64,000 bases of DNA from Rhizophagus irregularis (lineage: Eukaryota > Glomeromycota > Glomeromycetes > Glomerales > Glomeraceae), in assembly GCF_026210795.1 (NCBI RefSeq), contig NC_089449.1:1612001-1676000 (forward strand), read 5' to 3'. The notes beneath the pieces are model-generated. The model was not told the DNA's origin. It saw only the letters and a program-made list of their open reading frames with translations, and searched no databases. Both the position numbers and the translations under genes were made by a program. Each line of letters begins with the position of its first letter. Position 1 is the first letter of the stretch. Shown here piece after piece: positions 10,031 through 21,190 of this stretch.

Positions 10031-11040
10031 TTATGATAAAAGTGATTTAACATCGGTAGGCTTTCGCCTATGATGATCTGAACATGTTGAAGAGGTTGAT
10101 GGAGATCTTGATAATCTTGAATTTTCATCAAATAAACCCTCTTTTGATTCGTACTCTCCCGCAGATGAAGGAGGAGTGAGAAACTCGAATTCACGTTCGC
10201 ATAATCGAGAACGAAGTTTAAGCATCTATTATAAGAATCACGTCACGTGATAGATAAAATTAGTTATTTGATGGGAAGATCGTATGAAAGGATGATAATA
10301 TAATAAACTGGAAATATATTTACCTCTTTCTCTTGTTCTTGAAATTTTTTATTTGTAGAGTCTCTCTCATCATTAGCATCCTCCAATTTTTTTTCTAATT
10401 CAGCGATACGTTTAGCACTATCAGTACTCTCCAATTCTTGAACTCTCCTTTCAAGAAATTGACATTTTTCTTGCATTTCTCTTTCACGTTGCTTTCGACG
10501 ATCTCTAAAACGAGCAGATGCACCAGCATTACGACGTCTTTTTTCAGCCAGTAATTCACTTGCAGGATCAACTACTGGTCTTACTTGTTGATGATAAATT
10601 GGATGAGCATAAGGATGATGCATTGGTCTTATCACCATGCCAGGATGATGTGAAGAAGGTTGCATATGAGGTGGCGCGCTGCCAGCAGCCCTCGTTGGTG
10701 AAAAAGGTTGAGACCGTTGATCGATATATTGTTGATGAGAAGTTGGTGGTGTATCAGGTTGAAAATGAAAATGGCCATTAGGAGTATGTGGTGACGTAAG
10801 TTCGGGTTTCTGTGGTGATATCAAGTAAGGTTGTGTGGATTGTGAAATATGTAAAGGATTTGAATTGTTTGTAAAATCTGCTGGAGAAGTTAATGGGGAA
10901 ATTAAAGGTATTGGAGGTGCAAGACATGATACAGGCGGTAAAACTGGTTTTGGGACATTACTAGTTGCAGAGGGGGATGATGGTTTAAGTGTCATAATAG
11001 GAGGTAAAACTCGATCACCTGTACTAGATTGAAAGGCCAT
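10031..11040 (-). CDS. bZIP transcription factor (two exons, 303 aa)
   Basis: Exon 1 is 10324-11040 (239 codons). A phase-0 intron, GT at 10323 to AG at 10226, joins it to exon 2 at 10031-10225 (64 residues plus stop). The first 160 residues are P/S/Q/H-rich, as in activation regions. Residues about 166-190 are the basic region, with the DNA-contact motif N171-AGASARFR and a following RRKQRER. A heptad zipper follows (LERRVQELE...IAELEKKLE) and continues into exon 2 (MLKLRSRL). The NxxASARFR signature resembles the Cys-3/MetR and GCN4 side of fungal bZIPs, but the target pathway cannot be read from the sequence. The tail is S-rich. The unusually long AT-rich flanks suggest long untranslated leaders or a large control region. 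Confidence 0.88.
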
Positions 11041-11188
11041 GTTTAATAAATTTCAGTTTCTGATTTTCTTTTTAGATAAATAAAAAAAAGATATAAACCA
11101 AATCAAATTTATTCACTTTCAACTGTACAGAAGATTTTTTTTTCTTTTTAATTAAGGAAAATTTTTTTTTGAAAGAAAAAAGAATATG

Positions 11189-11229
<41 letters not shown>

Positions 11230-14200
11230 TGATATAATAAAATCAAATATATATATTTTTGACCTAAAGTTATTTTTGATGAAATGTTATTATATTATTC
11301 GTTAAAACTATTTTTTTTTAAAAAAAAAAAATTTTTTTTTCGTTACGTTTTCTCGTTAAAAAATTTTCTTTTCGTTCGTGCAAATTACTAATAAAATTTT
11401 TTTTGATTTCTTTTTTAAAATGATTTATAAAATTTCGTATTGCAGGAAACGATTTTTGATAATACTAAGTTAATGTAATATTAACTTATGGGTTCATGTA
11501 CTCCTTGCTTTTTTTTTCTTGATTGCCAACAAAAAATTCAATTTTCTGTAAAAAAACAAAAAGAAAATAAAAGAAAAAGAGAAGAATTAGTCAGCTACCA
11601 AGATTGATTTTTTTTTTCCTTTTTTTTTCTGTTCTGTGTTAGTTTTAAAAAAAACGAAGACAGAAGGTCGGTTTATCAATGAAGAAAGAAGATAAAAGAA
11701 ATGGATGGAATGAAATAATTGTTTTTAAAGTTTAAAAAGAACAAAGAAAAAAAAAAAAATTTTTTTTTAAAATATCGAAACAAGCGAGTAATTTCTCCGA
11801 TGAATTAAGTAAAAAATTGCGGGCTTTTATTGTTAAAAAAAAAATAATATTTTTTTTTTAAAAAATCATCGCGTGAAGAAAATCCAAAAACTCTAAAAAG
11901 CTTTCATTATATACAATATTATATATATATATATAATATTGAATATATAAAAAAAAAATATATAATGGGGTAGTGTGGGATCATAAACTAAATGATGCCA
12001 TCATTTTATCGACTTATCGACTATGAGTAAAAAAAAAAAAATTTGTGCACAACTTATTTATTATAAATCAACATATTTATAAACTGTATTTCTTATTTCA
12101 AATTATTTGGCGAAATATAAAATAAAAAATTTTTTAAAGTAGCATTTTTTTTTGTAATCCCAAATTTTTTTGTTTGTATGCTATTTTATTTTATTAAAAA
12201 ACCGGATTTTTTGATTCATTCAGTGATTCTCGACAATAGGAATCACTTTTTTTGTTAAAAAAAATGGATGATTAGTTTTAAAAAAATTCTAACCGGTAAA
12301 TGGAACATTAATAACATTAATAATAAGTAATTTGAATTTGGAACAATAGGATTTGTATGATCTTGCGTCATTTTTTTCCTTTACACGAAAATTCGGGGTA
12401 ATGTAAACAATCGAACGGGTAACTAATATCGATAAATTTAAAATGGTAAAAAAAAGAAATCCCTTAAATGAAACATGATATGGAATTTCTTGGATAGTTT
12501 TTAGCATTTTCTACTCATGGTTGGAAAGTGGAATAATGCAATAATTACGATATATCATGTCGAAATGCGTCATAAATGATTAAAATTCCAAAAACGATTT
12601 TCTCATTTAATATCACCTTACTATTTAGATATTTTGATTGGTAATTCTTTGAAGCTAACCCTTATTACGAATAAGTTTTGAATATGACCTCAAATAATAA
12701 TGGTACAAAAAAAAAAATATTGATTTTTGAAGGAAGTAAGAATTTAAAGAAGGAAAGAAATTTCGTCCATCATTCTTTTATAAGGTTTAGATTGAATGAC
12801 ATTTATCTTTAATATTTTTTGGCGTAATTTTTTTTTTTGTGGTTACCATACGATAAAAAATAAAAACGCTTTGTTAATCTTTACCAATCCCAATTTTCTT
12901 ATCATAAACATTACGATATCAATCATCATCCTAAAGTTTACCCTTAAATTTTTTTTTTTTAAAAAAAAAAGAAAAAAATCTTTTTTTTCTTATTGTCCAT
13001 TCTGGATTAATCCTAAATCTTTTTTTTCCCCATCTTTCATGGATAACTTTGGCATTTTTTTTATCATGGGGAAAAAAACTAATGAATAAATAAATAAAAA
13101 ATACCAATCTAAAAAAAATTTAAACCCTTCATTATTTATATTGATTATTATAAAAAATTACATAATCTTATTGGATGAAAATTAGAAAGAAAAGAAAAAA
13201 AAGAAAGAAAACATGTAAATACATATAAATGATATATATTGTACTTTCAGATATTAATTATTGTGAACACTGAACACAATCTTCCGTATGCATTTGAAAA
13301 TTTTTTTTTTAAAAAAAAAATAAAAAAAATGGTAATTTATTAAAAAGGATGAATAAAAAGAAGGAAAAGATGAGTGTGATTTTGAGTTTACGATAACCCC
13401 ATAAATATTCTTGAATTTTGGGAATGCAAATCTTAAAATATTTAGGATTTTTGTCGATGGTAAAAATTGTCCTAACCCAAAAATCAAAATTATGCATGCT
13501 TTAGAAGAATGATGTGTTTGAAGGAGGGGGGGCTTTTGTTTGTTGTACGACCGGAACAAGGGATAACATATTTAATGAATGACATAATACACAATAACAT
13601 TTTTATTTAGGAATGTATTTTATAATTCTATTTGAAACAATAGAATTATCTATCCAGTAATTTAAATAAATTCATGTAATAAATAACTGCAATCAATCAA
13701 CTGATAAGCAAATTCATGTACGTTCTTTATCGAATTTAGTCAATTATTTTACACCGAGTAACAGTTATACTTTGTTTAATATATCATAATTATTCGCGCG
13801 AACTTTAGATTTTTAGGAAATTAAAATAATAAATAATTTGGATTTATCCTTTATGTGGAACTCACTATTTTTCAACGTGGAAAAAAAGTTCAAACCAAAA
13901 ACAATGATGATAATAAAAATTGTTTATAGGTTTTTGATATATTTTTGACGAAATTTTTTTCTATTTTTTTATTATTTTTTTTTATATTATTATTTTTTTT
14001 TTTATTATTTTTTATTTTTTATTCTATTTTTTTTTTTTTTTTTTTTTGCCTTAATTTTCTTCCTAAACCTTTAATCGAAAAGAAAGAAAAAAATATTTAT
14101 AATAAATAAATAACTTGTGATTGATAAGGTGTGTAGGAAACACAATTACTCACGCAATGACCCATTCTAATCCTAATTTAATTTTAAAAGTAACCATAAA

Positions 14201-15408
14201 TAAATAAAACAAGTTTATAAAAAAAATTTTCCTTTATCGGGTTTAATAAAAGTATAATGTAAGCACAATTAATTAGTGGTCCCAGGTCAAAAAAAAAAAA
14301 AAATTTTATTTTTACAACAAAGAATAAATTGATAACGCGTTATTAATTGTTAATATTCAGGGTAACAAAAGAAAAACCTTTTTTTACGCCCTTTATTTCA
14401 AAAAGAATGAAAGATATAGTAAAGTCTTTGTTACATAGTTACATTTGCTAAAATATTTGGGGAATTTTTAATAACACACAAACAATAATATGAACTGCGC
14501 CACATAATAAAGGTTGTCTTTTTATGTCAATGAATCAAAATGAGGAAATGAATGGTGGGCGAATAAAAAAACATCGATAAAATAAAACGCCTAAATAAAA
14601 ATTCTCGATCGCGGGTTTCTTATAAATTATAAATTCCATATTGCTCAATGTGACGTCAACCCCACGATATACGACATTTGATTTCTCTGAGTCATTCATT
14701 TATTATTGTTTTTCATCATTCAAATTTTTGATTATCGTAAAAAAAAAAAAATGGAAATAAATCTTAAAAAAAAAGTATTACCAATAAATTTGCTCATAAG
14801 CTTTTTTTTGTAATGCATAAAGTTCATCAATTTTGTATTTTAGATAAACACTTATAAACTGCGGATTACTTCTAATGTAACACGGATCATGCGTTTAAAG
14901 AATGTTCCCGATTAAAATGAATTTCGACAATCTTCTTGAAGATTCGTTATGCACAATATATAAATCCATTGAAGTAGACAAAGAAACATTATCGTTTTAA
15001 ATCTTTCGAACAATGTTTAAATTCATATATTTTGTAACTTTATTACTGTCTAATTACGTATAACATATCTAATTATTAAGTGATATTATAATTTTATGCT
15101 TTACTTACTTGTACAAGTTAGATTATTTTATTATCAACGTGTTGAATGATTTCATAGTAAATTTAAATTAAATATAACTTCTCAAGTTGGGAATTTAAGA
15201 GCTTTTCCGTATATTTATTCTTTATATGCAACAAATAAAATAATCAAGTTTTTTTCAACAAACTGATTGAGTTATAATAATACTATTTTTAATCTATTGT
15301 CCAACTTTACAGAACCCATAAATACGTGGGACCATAAGTAATTAATAATTATTTATTTATAAATACCAGTTTATAAACTTGCGTATATTTATTATTATAT
15401 ACTGCGTA
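11041..15408. other. Homopolymer-rich upstream region of the bZIP gene
   Basis: This 4.4-kb stretch separates the bZIP start codon from the 3' end of DMC1. It is full of A and T runs, with a (TA)n tract at about 11195-11226. Short open frames at 12.3-13.6 kb consist of low-complexity K/N/F/I codons and are not supported. A perfect CRE (TGACGTCA, 14651-14658) and an AP-1/GCN4 type site (TGAGTCA, 14688-14694) lie close together. The region may be a long 5' leader with a distal promoter; that is inference. Confidence 0.45.
14651..14695. promoter_or_regulatory. Adjacent CRE and AP-1-type bZIP sites
   Basis: TGACGTCA at 14651 and TGAGTCAT at 14688 are both classic bZIP recognition sites, 37 bp apart. 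They lie about 3.6 kb upstream of the bZIP start codon and about 0.75 kb beyond the 3' end of DMC1. Autoregulation of the bZIP gene is possible but unproven. Confidence 0.35.
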
Positions 15409-17185
15409 TCAACCTGAACTATCAATTATACCACCTGCAGCAATAGTATATGCTATATATTTATATGCACATAAATATATGTACATATATTAGTGATTTA
15501 ATATATATATATATATATATAATCAAACATGGAGCTTATTAAAAATTCTATCGACTTACGTGCTTCTGCCTCTGGCATATCAGGTGAATCATAGATCTTT
15601 GCAATACGTTCATCTCCACGACCTTTACGAAGGTAAAGACGTATAGTTGATCTATATATACCGATAATTTGAAAGTAAAAAGTTTTTAAATATATTTACT
15701 ATGGTAAAAATTTACTGAGAAGATACTTACGCGTGAGCAAGTACATGACCGCCAATAGGTTTGCGTGGGTCACTTACAAACATCATGTTACTACCTGGGT
15801 CAGCTTGAACCTAACAAAAGTACAAAATAAATCAACTCGAAGTTTTAAAATTTTTTTGTTAAATATATTTATTACCTGATTCGTAATATAAACGGCTACA
15901 TTAAATTCCTCTGATATTTTTGTTAATCTATTGAGCATAATATTCAACTTTTGTTGTCGTTCAGCGAGCTCACCACGACCAGCATAATCGGTTCGGAAAA
16001 GTGCTATAATAGAATCAATTATCTGATCAAAAGAAGAAATATATATTAACCATCATAACGTTTTAATATAAACTTTTTTTACAAGTTTCATTGCGTACCA
16101 ATAATCTGTAAACTCCTTTTTCTTCTGCAAATCGAGCAGTCAACTCGATAATCAATTCCATTTGATGTTCTGACGTGAAAGCACGAGCGAAAAGAATATT
16201 CTCAAGTGCCGCCTCTTGATCAATTCCGAAACGAGCAGCTATTGCTTTAATACGTTCTGGACGAAAGGTTCCTAATATTAATAAAATGAGAATGAGACGA
16301 AATTTATATATATTTTTATGTAAATAAAAATTATACCTTCTGTATCAATGAACGCAGCCTAAATGATTATAAAATAAAGTTATAACATGACAATGCAAAC
16401 AAGTCATCATGTTTATTTTAAGTCGTTAATACCTTGCCATTTGTTCCTCCCATGCTTGGTGGAAGTTGTGCCACAACACACAGAGTATGTGCGATTTGCG
16501 TCTTACCCGTTCTAAATTCGCCAAAGGCTTCAGTGATGGACATTGTAGGAATTCCACCTATCCGGTAAATAAAGTTTAACATCTAAAGTTCCAAATTATA
16601 ATTATGTGGTAATTTATAAAAAAAAAAGTAATACCCCCTAAAAGTGAATCCAACGTTTTGCTACCCGTTGAAATATGCATTACTTTCGATCTTATTTGCG
16701 AAAATTCTGTACCAGTCATGAATGAAGCAGACTAGCCGAAAATAACGCGTAAGTTATAAGCCTGTAATTTATCAAAAGATTTTCCAATTACCACCTGAAG
16801 TTTACAGGCCGTCTCTTTGAGTTTATCAACCTTTGCTTCGGAAAGACCTTTAATCTTGCAGAGATTTCTGCGGGTTGTCATATGAATAGCCTATTACACG
16901 AAAACTTAGGTTCTACTTTAAAAAATAAAATCATTTGAAAAATTTATGCGATATGATACCCGCACAGTACAAATACCAGCGCTCTTTAGTTTAACAATAT
17001 CGGAAGAGTTAATTCCATGGTTTTGTAACTCGTCTATTTCAGTATAGAAAAGTTCCTAATAATAAAGTCGCTGTTTATTCATTTAATCTTATATGTGATA
17101 AATATACGAAAAGTAATTTTACTTCTTCTTCTTCCAACTCTTGGGCATCAATTTCTTGATCGAGTACTTGTTCAAGTTCACTCAT
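15409..17185 (-). CDS. DMC1: DMC1 meiotic recombinase, 11 exons, 344 aa
   Basis: Exons (genome order reversed): 17123-17185, 16960-17055, 16795-16890, 16635-16731, 16433-16557, 16337-16358, 16099-16271, 15876-16022, 15731-15810, 15560-15651, 15409-15452. All ten introns are GT-AG and every phase matches, giving 1035 nt. The N-terminal helix-hairpin-helix region reads [19 protein letters not shown] and [17 protein letters not shown], the DMC1 rather than RAD51 form. Walker A is GEFRTGKT (130-137); Walker B is LLIID (223-227). The L2 region (ADPGSNMMF...[15 protein letters not shown]) and [14 protein letters not shown] follow. DMC1 is the RecA-family ATPase that forms filaments on single-stranded DNA for interhomologue exchange in meiosis. 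Length fits the family (human 340). The tail [10 protein letters not shown] differs from the usual GGI(G/A)DAKE end. Confidence 0.95.
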
Positions 17186-18077
17186 ATTTGTTTATTACAA
17201 AGAAGAATGTGCGATGAATTATTTCTTATTCAACAATTGGGAGAAAAAAACACGTCTTTTATACTGATTATTTCATTAGAAAAGCTTATTTTATTAGCTT
17301 ACTAATAGACTAAGTTTAAAAAAGTTTATTTAGGCTCGTATACTAATATACAATTTACGCTAGTATCGGAATTTGGAAAATAAAATAATATAAAATTATA
17401 CGCAAAACTATATAATAATATAATAATGATTTTTTTTTTTATTAAACTAAATAATCAATATTCACTTATGAATGTCATTTGAAATCACTTAAATCCTGTC
17501 CATGAAAATAAAACTTTAAAAATACAAAGTTCAATTTTGGACATGCAATGTATATAATGATATAAATGTTTTTCATTTATAATAAATTAAAAATATGGTT
17601 AACCTGTATTTAAGCTATAAAATTTATTAATAATAGAAATCTAAAAATAGTAATTTTATATTTCTAGCCTTAATATTTATTTAAATACAATAAAAAGTGG
17701 TTTTTTATCTAATATAAATAAAGATATTTAAATCCTATTTTTATTTTAAGAATTATCTTTAAAAATTCTTTTTATTAGTTATTTACAACAAAATAATGCT
17801 ATAAAAATAAAGTTAATTTAAAGTTTATTAAAATTCTGTATCATAATATTAATATAGAAAACTACTTTCTTATTTTAAAAGATCAAAAGAAAGTTTTAAT
17901 AAATATAAAAGTGACTTTTAAGGTAAAAAGCTGGTTTAAATATATAAAATGTTTTATAATTATAAAAAAAAAATCAATTTTAAAGTTTTTTAATATAAAA
18001 ATTTCAAATACAATTAATTCCTTTTGTAATCACTCCTCAAATATAGTATATTTTTTCTTATAAATATATTTATATTA
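17186..18077. other. AT-rich DNA upstream of DMC1
   Basis: This includes the DMC1 promoter. I see no gene, and no clear motif beyond A/T runs. Confidence 0.45.
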
Positions 18078-18314
18078 GGCCGAGCAAAAAAAAAATTTAG
18101 ATTCTCGTGACCCGGCCGGGTCAGTTTTTCGAAAAATGGAAATTTTTTTTTTATAGTAAAAAATTTTTATCATGTAATTTTAAGTTATTGGCCAATGTGG
18201 CGTAAAAAAATTTTACATATGAAAAAATTTTACAAATATAAAAAAAAATGCCGGCCGGCCGGTCATTTTTAAAATTTTATGTCACGAGAATCTAAAAATT
18301 TTTTTTGCCCGGCC
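18078..18314. mobile_element. PIF/Harbinger-like MITE with TTA duplication
   Basis: The left end GGCCGAGCAAAA...TTTAGATTCTCGTGAC is repeated inverted at the right end (GTCACGAGAATCTAAA...GCCCGGCC), giving a terminal inverted repeat of about 36 bp. TTA occurs on both sides (18075-18077 and 18315-18317). Three-base TWA duplications and GG-starting ends are typical of PIF/Harbinger. The 237-bp interior has CCGGCCGG-type palindromes near each end and no gene. Confidence 0.78.
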
Positions 18315-18413
18315 TTAGCCCAAATTACTAATAAACTTTTCTTTTGGATAGTAACCTGACCAATTTGTTTTTTTAAAATTATACAGATTATCCCATCGCC
18401 CCATCGGTATTAT

Positions 18414-18633
18414 GTATACACTGATGGATTTTTTTGTAAATTATTCCACCAGTATAAAAAAAGTATAAAAAAGTATAAAATCCATCGGTGTATACACCAT
18501 ACACAATGAGATAAACCTGTTATTCTATGGGTATCTAATAAATACTCCATATACCCCGATGCTCCCCTCCCTTCAGGGGGCCTCTAAGGCATCGGTGAAT
18601 ATTTCAGTTATTCATTGATACCCATGGAATAAC
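18414..18633. repeat. Two adjacent inverted-repeat (hairpin) units
   Basis: The first pair is GTATACACTGATGGATTTT at 18414 against AAAATCCATCGGTGTATAC ending at 18495. The second pair is GTTATTCTATGGGTATC at 18519 against GATACCCATGGAATAAC ending at 18633. Inside the second, CCGATGC...GCATCGG forms a further stem. They look like small decayed MITEs, but I found no clear target duplication. Confidence 0.5.
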
Positions 18634-18974
18634 AAGTATTTATTACATGTAATATAAATAGTTATATGATTTTGTTATTGGCATAAATCAAATCACTGGA
18701 TGCTGAGATAATTGCAAAAAACTGAAAATAAAAAAAGAGCAAATTGGGTTTTTTTGGCAAAAGGTCAGTTATGACCTACATAAGAGATGTCTGAAGTCCT
18801 ATCTGAAACATAGCGTAAGACTATACTATTTGAACTCAATATCATGTACTAATGTCCATCTGTCATGCTGTGTATATAACCAATAAAATTTTAGGATTAG
18901 TGTAATAAATAAACATGTAAATAATTTATTTATTATGCAATAGTTTAAATAGTTTAATATAAAGTATAATAGAG
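18634..18974. other. Non-coding gap
   Basis: AT-rich sequence between two repeat blocks. No gene or clear repeat is seen. Confidence 0.4.
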
Positions 18975-19425
18975 CAGCAGAGAGGGCGGGCAGACCAATT
19001 TATTTTAACCTGGGATCCCAAGAATGATAGTTTTCGAAATAAGCATTCTGGGCCCTTCCTTCTACTAAAATGATTATTTATTAATTTCGCCGTTCTAGGG
19101 CTCTTTAAATATAGTTCTAGTATATCAATAAAATTAGTATTCTTAGAACATATTCTAGCCCCTCTCTCTCAATAAAATTACTAATTTGTTTCTTGCCTTT
19201 GCACGCCTTCCTGATTATAATCCTAACATAATAAAAATTTACACTTAGTAGAAAGTATGTGCAGACCGTGTTATTTTCGCCTGAAAACCTCAAAAATGAT
19301 AGTTGACTAATAATGTGCTCCAGCCCCTCTTACTTATCAAAAATACTAATTTGTTTTCTTGTCTTTGTGTACCTTCCTGATTATAATTTCGTTATAATAA
19401 AAATTTACACCTAACAGTAAATCCT
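18975..19425. repeat. Diverged tandem duplication
   Basis: Two related stretches begin with GGGCAGACCAATTTATTTT (about 18985) and GTGCAGACCGTGTTATTTT (about 19259). They share later segments such as TACTAATTTGTT, TGCCTTTGCACGCCTTCCTG against TGTCTTTGTGTACCTTCCTG, and ATAATAAAAATTTACAC. They look like old copies of one repeat of roughly 270 bp. No coding sequence is seen. Confidence 0.5.
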
Positions 19426-19569
19426 TAGGTGAAAAAAAAACAATGGGGGTGTAAAAATGTCTCTCATGGCTTGTCAGTGAAATTTTTTCTTAAAATGTTA
19501 GTCTATTAAGCCTTCTAATAAATAGCCGGGCGAACATATTTAAATCTCACCTCTAGAGCAAACATATAC

Positions 19570-19750
19570 AGTTATCCTCCTATATAATCACACCCTTCAG
19601 GACCAAAAAAAAATGGTGTGACTATAAAAATTATATATGATGTGATTAAAGGGAAGGGTTTTTTAATAAGTTTATTAGTAACTTGGGATTAATGAAATGC
19701 TTATAAGGAAGTTGTGATTATACGGGGGTGACTATATGGGAGGACGACTG
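19570..19750. mobile_element. MITE with TA duplication
   Basis: The left end CAGTTATCCTCCTATATAAT is matched inverted by the right end CTATATGGGAGGACGACTG. TA flanks both ends (19568-19569 and 19751-19752). The interior includes a second inverted pair based on GTGATTA/TAATCAC. At 181 bp it carries no gene. TA duplication points to the Tc1/mariner/pogo superfamily. Confidence 0.72.
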
Positions 19751-19859
19751 TATATCCTTTTATAGCCTCCTAATCCGTATACTATAATGGTAGCACTTGC
19801 TAAGAGAAAAAATATAGTAGGAATATGAGCAAGCCCTTTAGGGTGAAGCAAATATGGAT

Positions 19860-21011
19860 GCTATATTTTTTTGATCCTAGCCTCTTCTAGCATTTCTGCC
19901 ATCCTAGTATTATCCCGAAGCCTATTAATATATTGGGTCACATAGTATCCACTAGCATGCTTTCTGCAGAAGCCGGGTTCAAAGCTTGTCAACTTGCCAC
20001 AAACCCCTTTTTTCTCACTATAGTTCGATATCTCCCGAAGAAGGTCTTGATCGAAAAAGGGATAATTAATTATTATTTGAACAAAAGTTTTCGTACTATT
20101 AATACAAATAACTGAATTGATTCACTTACTATCGAAATGGTACTTCAATGTCCTTGATGTGGAAAGAATGACTTTAAAAAGACTCGTGATTTAACAAATC
20201 ATCTTAACAGAAAGTTTAAGTGCAAACAAACCCAAATATTCAACCCAGTTCAGCCGCTTAACCCTAATATATCCAGTCCTCAATCGCTAACACCTAATCC
20301 TCCATTTCCTGTAATCCATATTCGTGAAAAGGAAGGGTCTAAAAAAGGCCAAGCAACGCATTTATCTATAGAGGATTTGGCTACCTGGCTTGCGAATTCT
20401 GAAATAAAAAATAACCCAACCATTATTAATAAAAAGGTCATCAAAACAGATGCAGAATGGTTTGATTTGATAGAGCGCCAAGCTGAAAGAAAGTATTCTA
20501 ATAAACGGCGAAAGAAAGCCCAAGTTTTTCAACTAGTAGAAAACTCTGAAGCCGGACCAGGCCCAGCAACAAAGCTTATAGAAAAGGACAAAGAAAAAAA
20601 GTGACACCAGCTCCTGAGATTATTAACCAAAAGGATGGATTTAAAGACGATTCCAAGGACTTAGATAAAAAAGTGCCTTGGTCAGTTCCATTTTCAGATA
20701 AAGAATGGCATCGGGAAATGTGGCAAAAAGGAATTCAGATGGCAAAAGACATGTTTAAAGTAGATGACGCTGAATATACATTTTTGACCTGGTTTGCAGG
20801 TATTCTGAAAAAAGACTTCATAAATATATTATTAACTGCTAAAAGCAAAAAAGAAGTAGCAAAGAAAGCAAAAGAGGTATATTTACAATGGAGTTTGTGC
20901 AATGAAAAAGTGATTTCAGAAAAGATTGAGTCATTAATACAGAAATACAAGGCAAAAGACAAAGGAAGTCCAGTTCTGGTATGTTCTATATCGCTTATTA
21001 CGCAGTTCTGA
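19860..21011. mobile_element. Relic of a Polinton-like element (fossil)
   Basis: The minus strand near 19870-20010 encodes the end of a small Cys-rich protein with the phrase SGYYVTQYINRLRD, like RGYYVTQYYDRLRT in the small protein at 38905-39177. Divergent from it on the plus strand, 20136-21011 encodes remains of a protein that starts with a C2H2-like finger (FKKTRDLTNHLNRKFKC) and continues in helical charged sequence (EDLATWLANSEI, AEWFDLIERQAERK). This repeats the divergent arrangement at 38.9-40.4 kb. The relic is broken in several places, looks old, and ends shortly before the CACTA element. The link to Polintons is inferred through the 38-44 kb block. Confidence 0.45.
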
Positions 21012-21190
21012 ATTACTAATAAAAAAACCGCATTCCTGATTTACATTTTGCGGATCATAAGACAGGGCGTCATTAAAAAGAAAATCAAAATGGAAATAGA
21101 GCGATGATTTACAGATTTAAATGGTATATTTTTATTATCCTAGTTTTGTTAGCGCATTCAAATTATGTATACAGGTTAATCACATACACT

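Noticed and set aside
12289-13559. Several open frames of 62-101 codons
   Set aside because: They consist of F/K/I/N codons from A and T runs, overlap on both strands and have no domain or splice logic.
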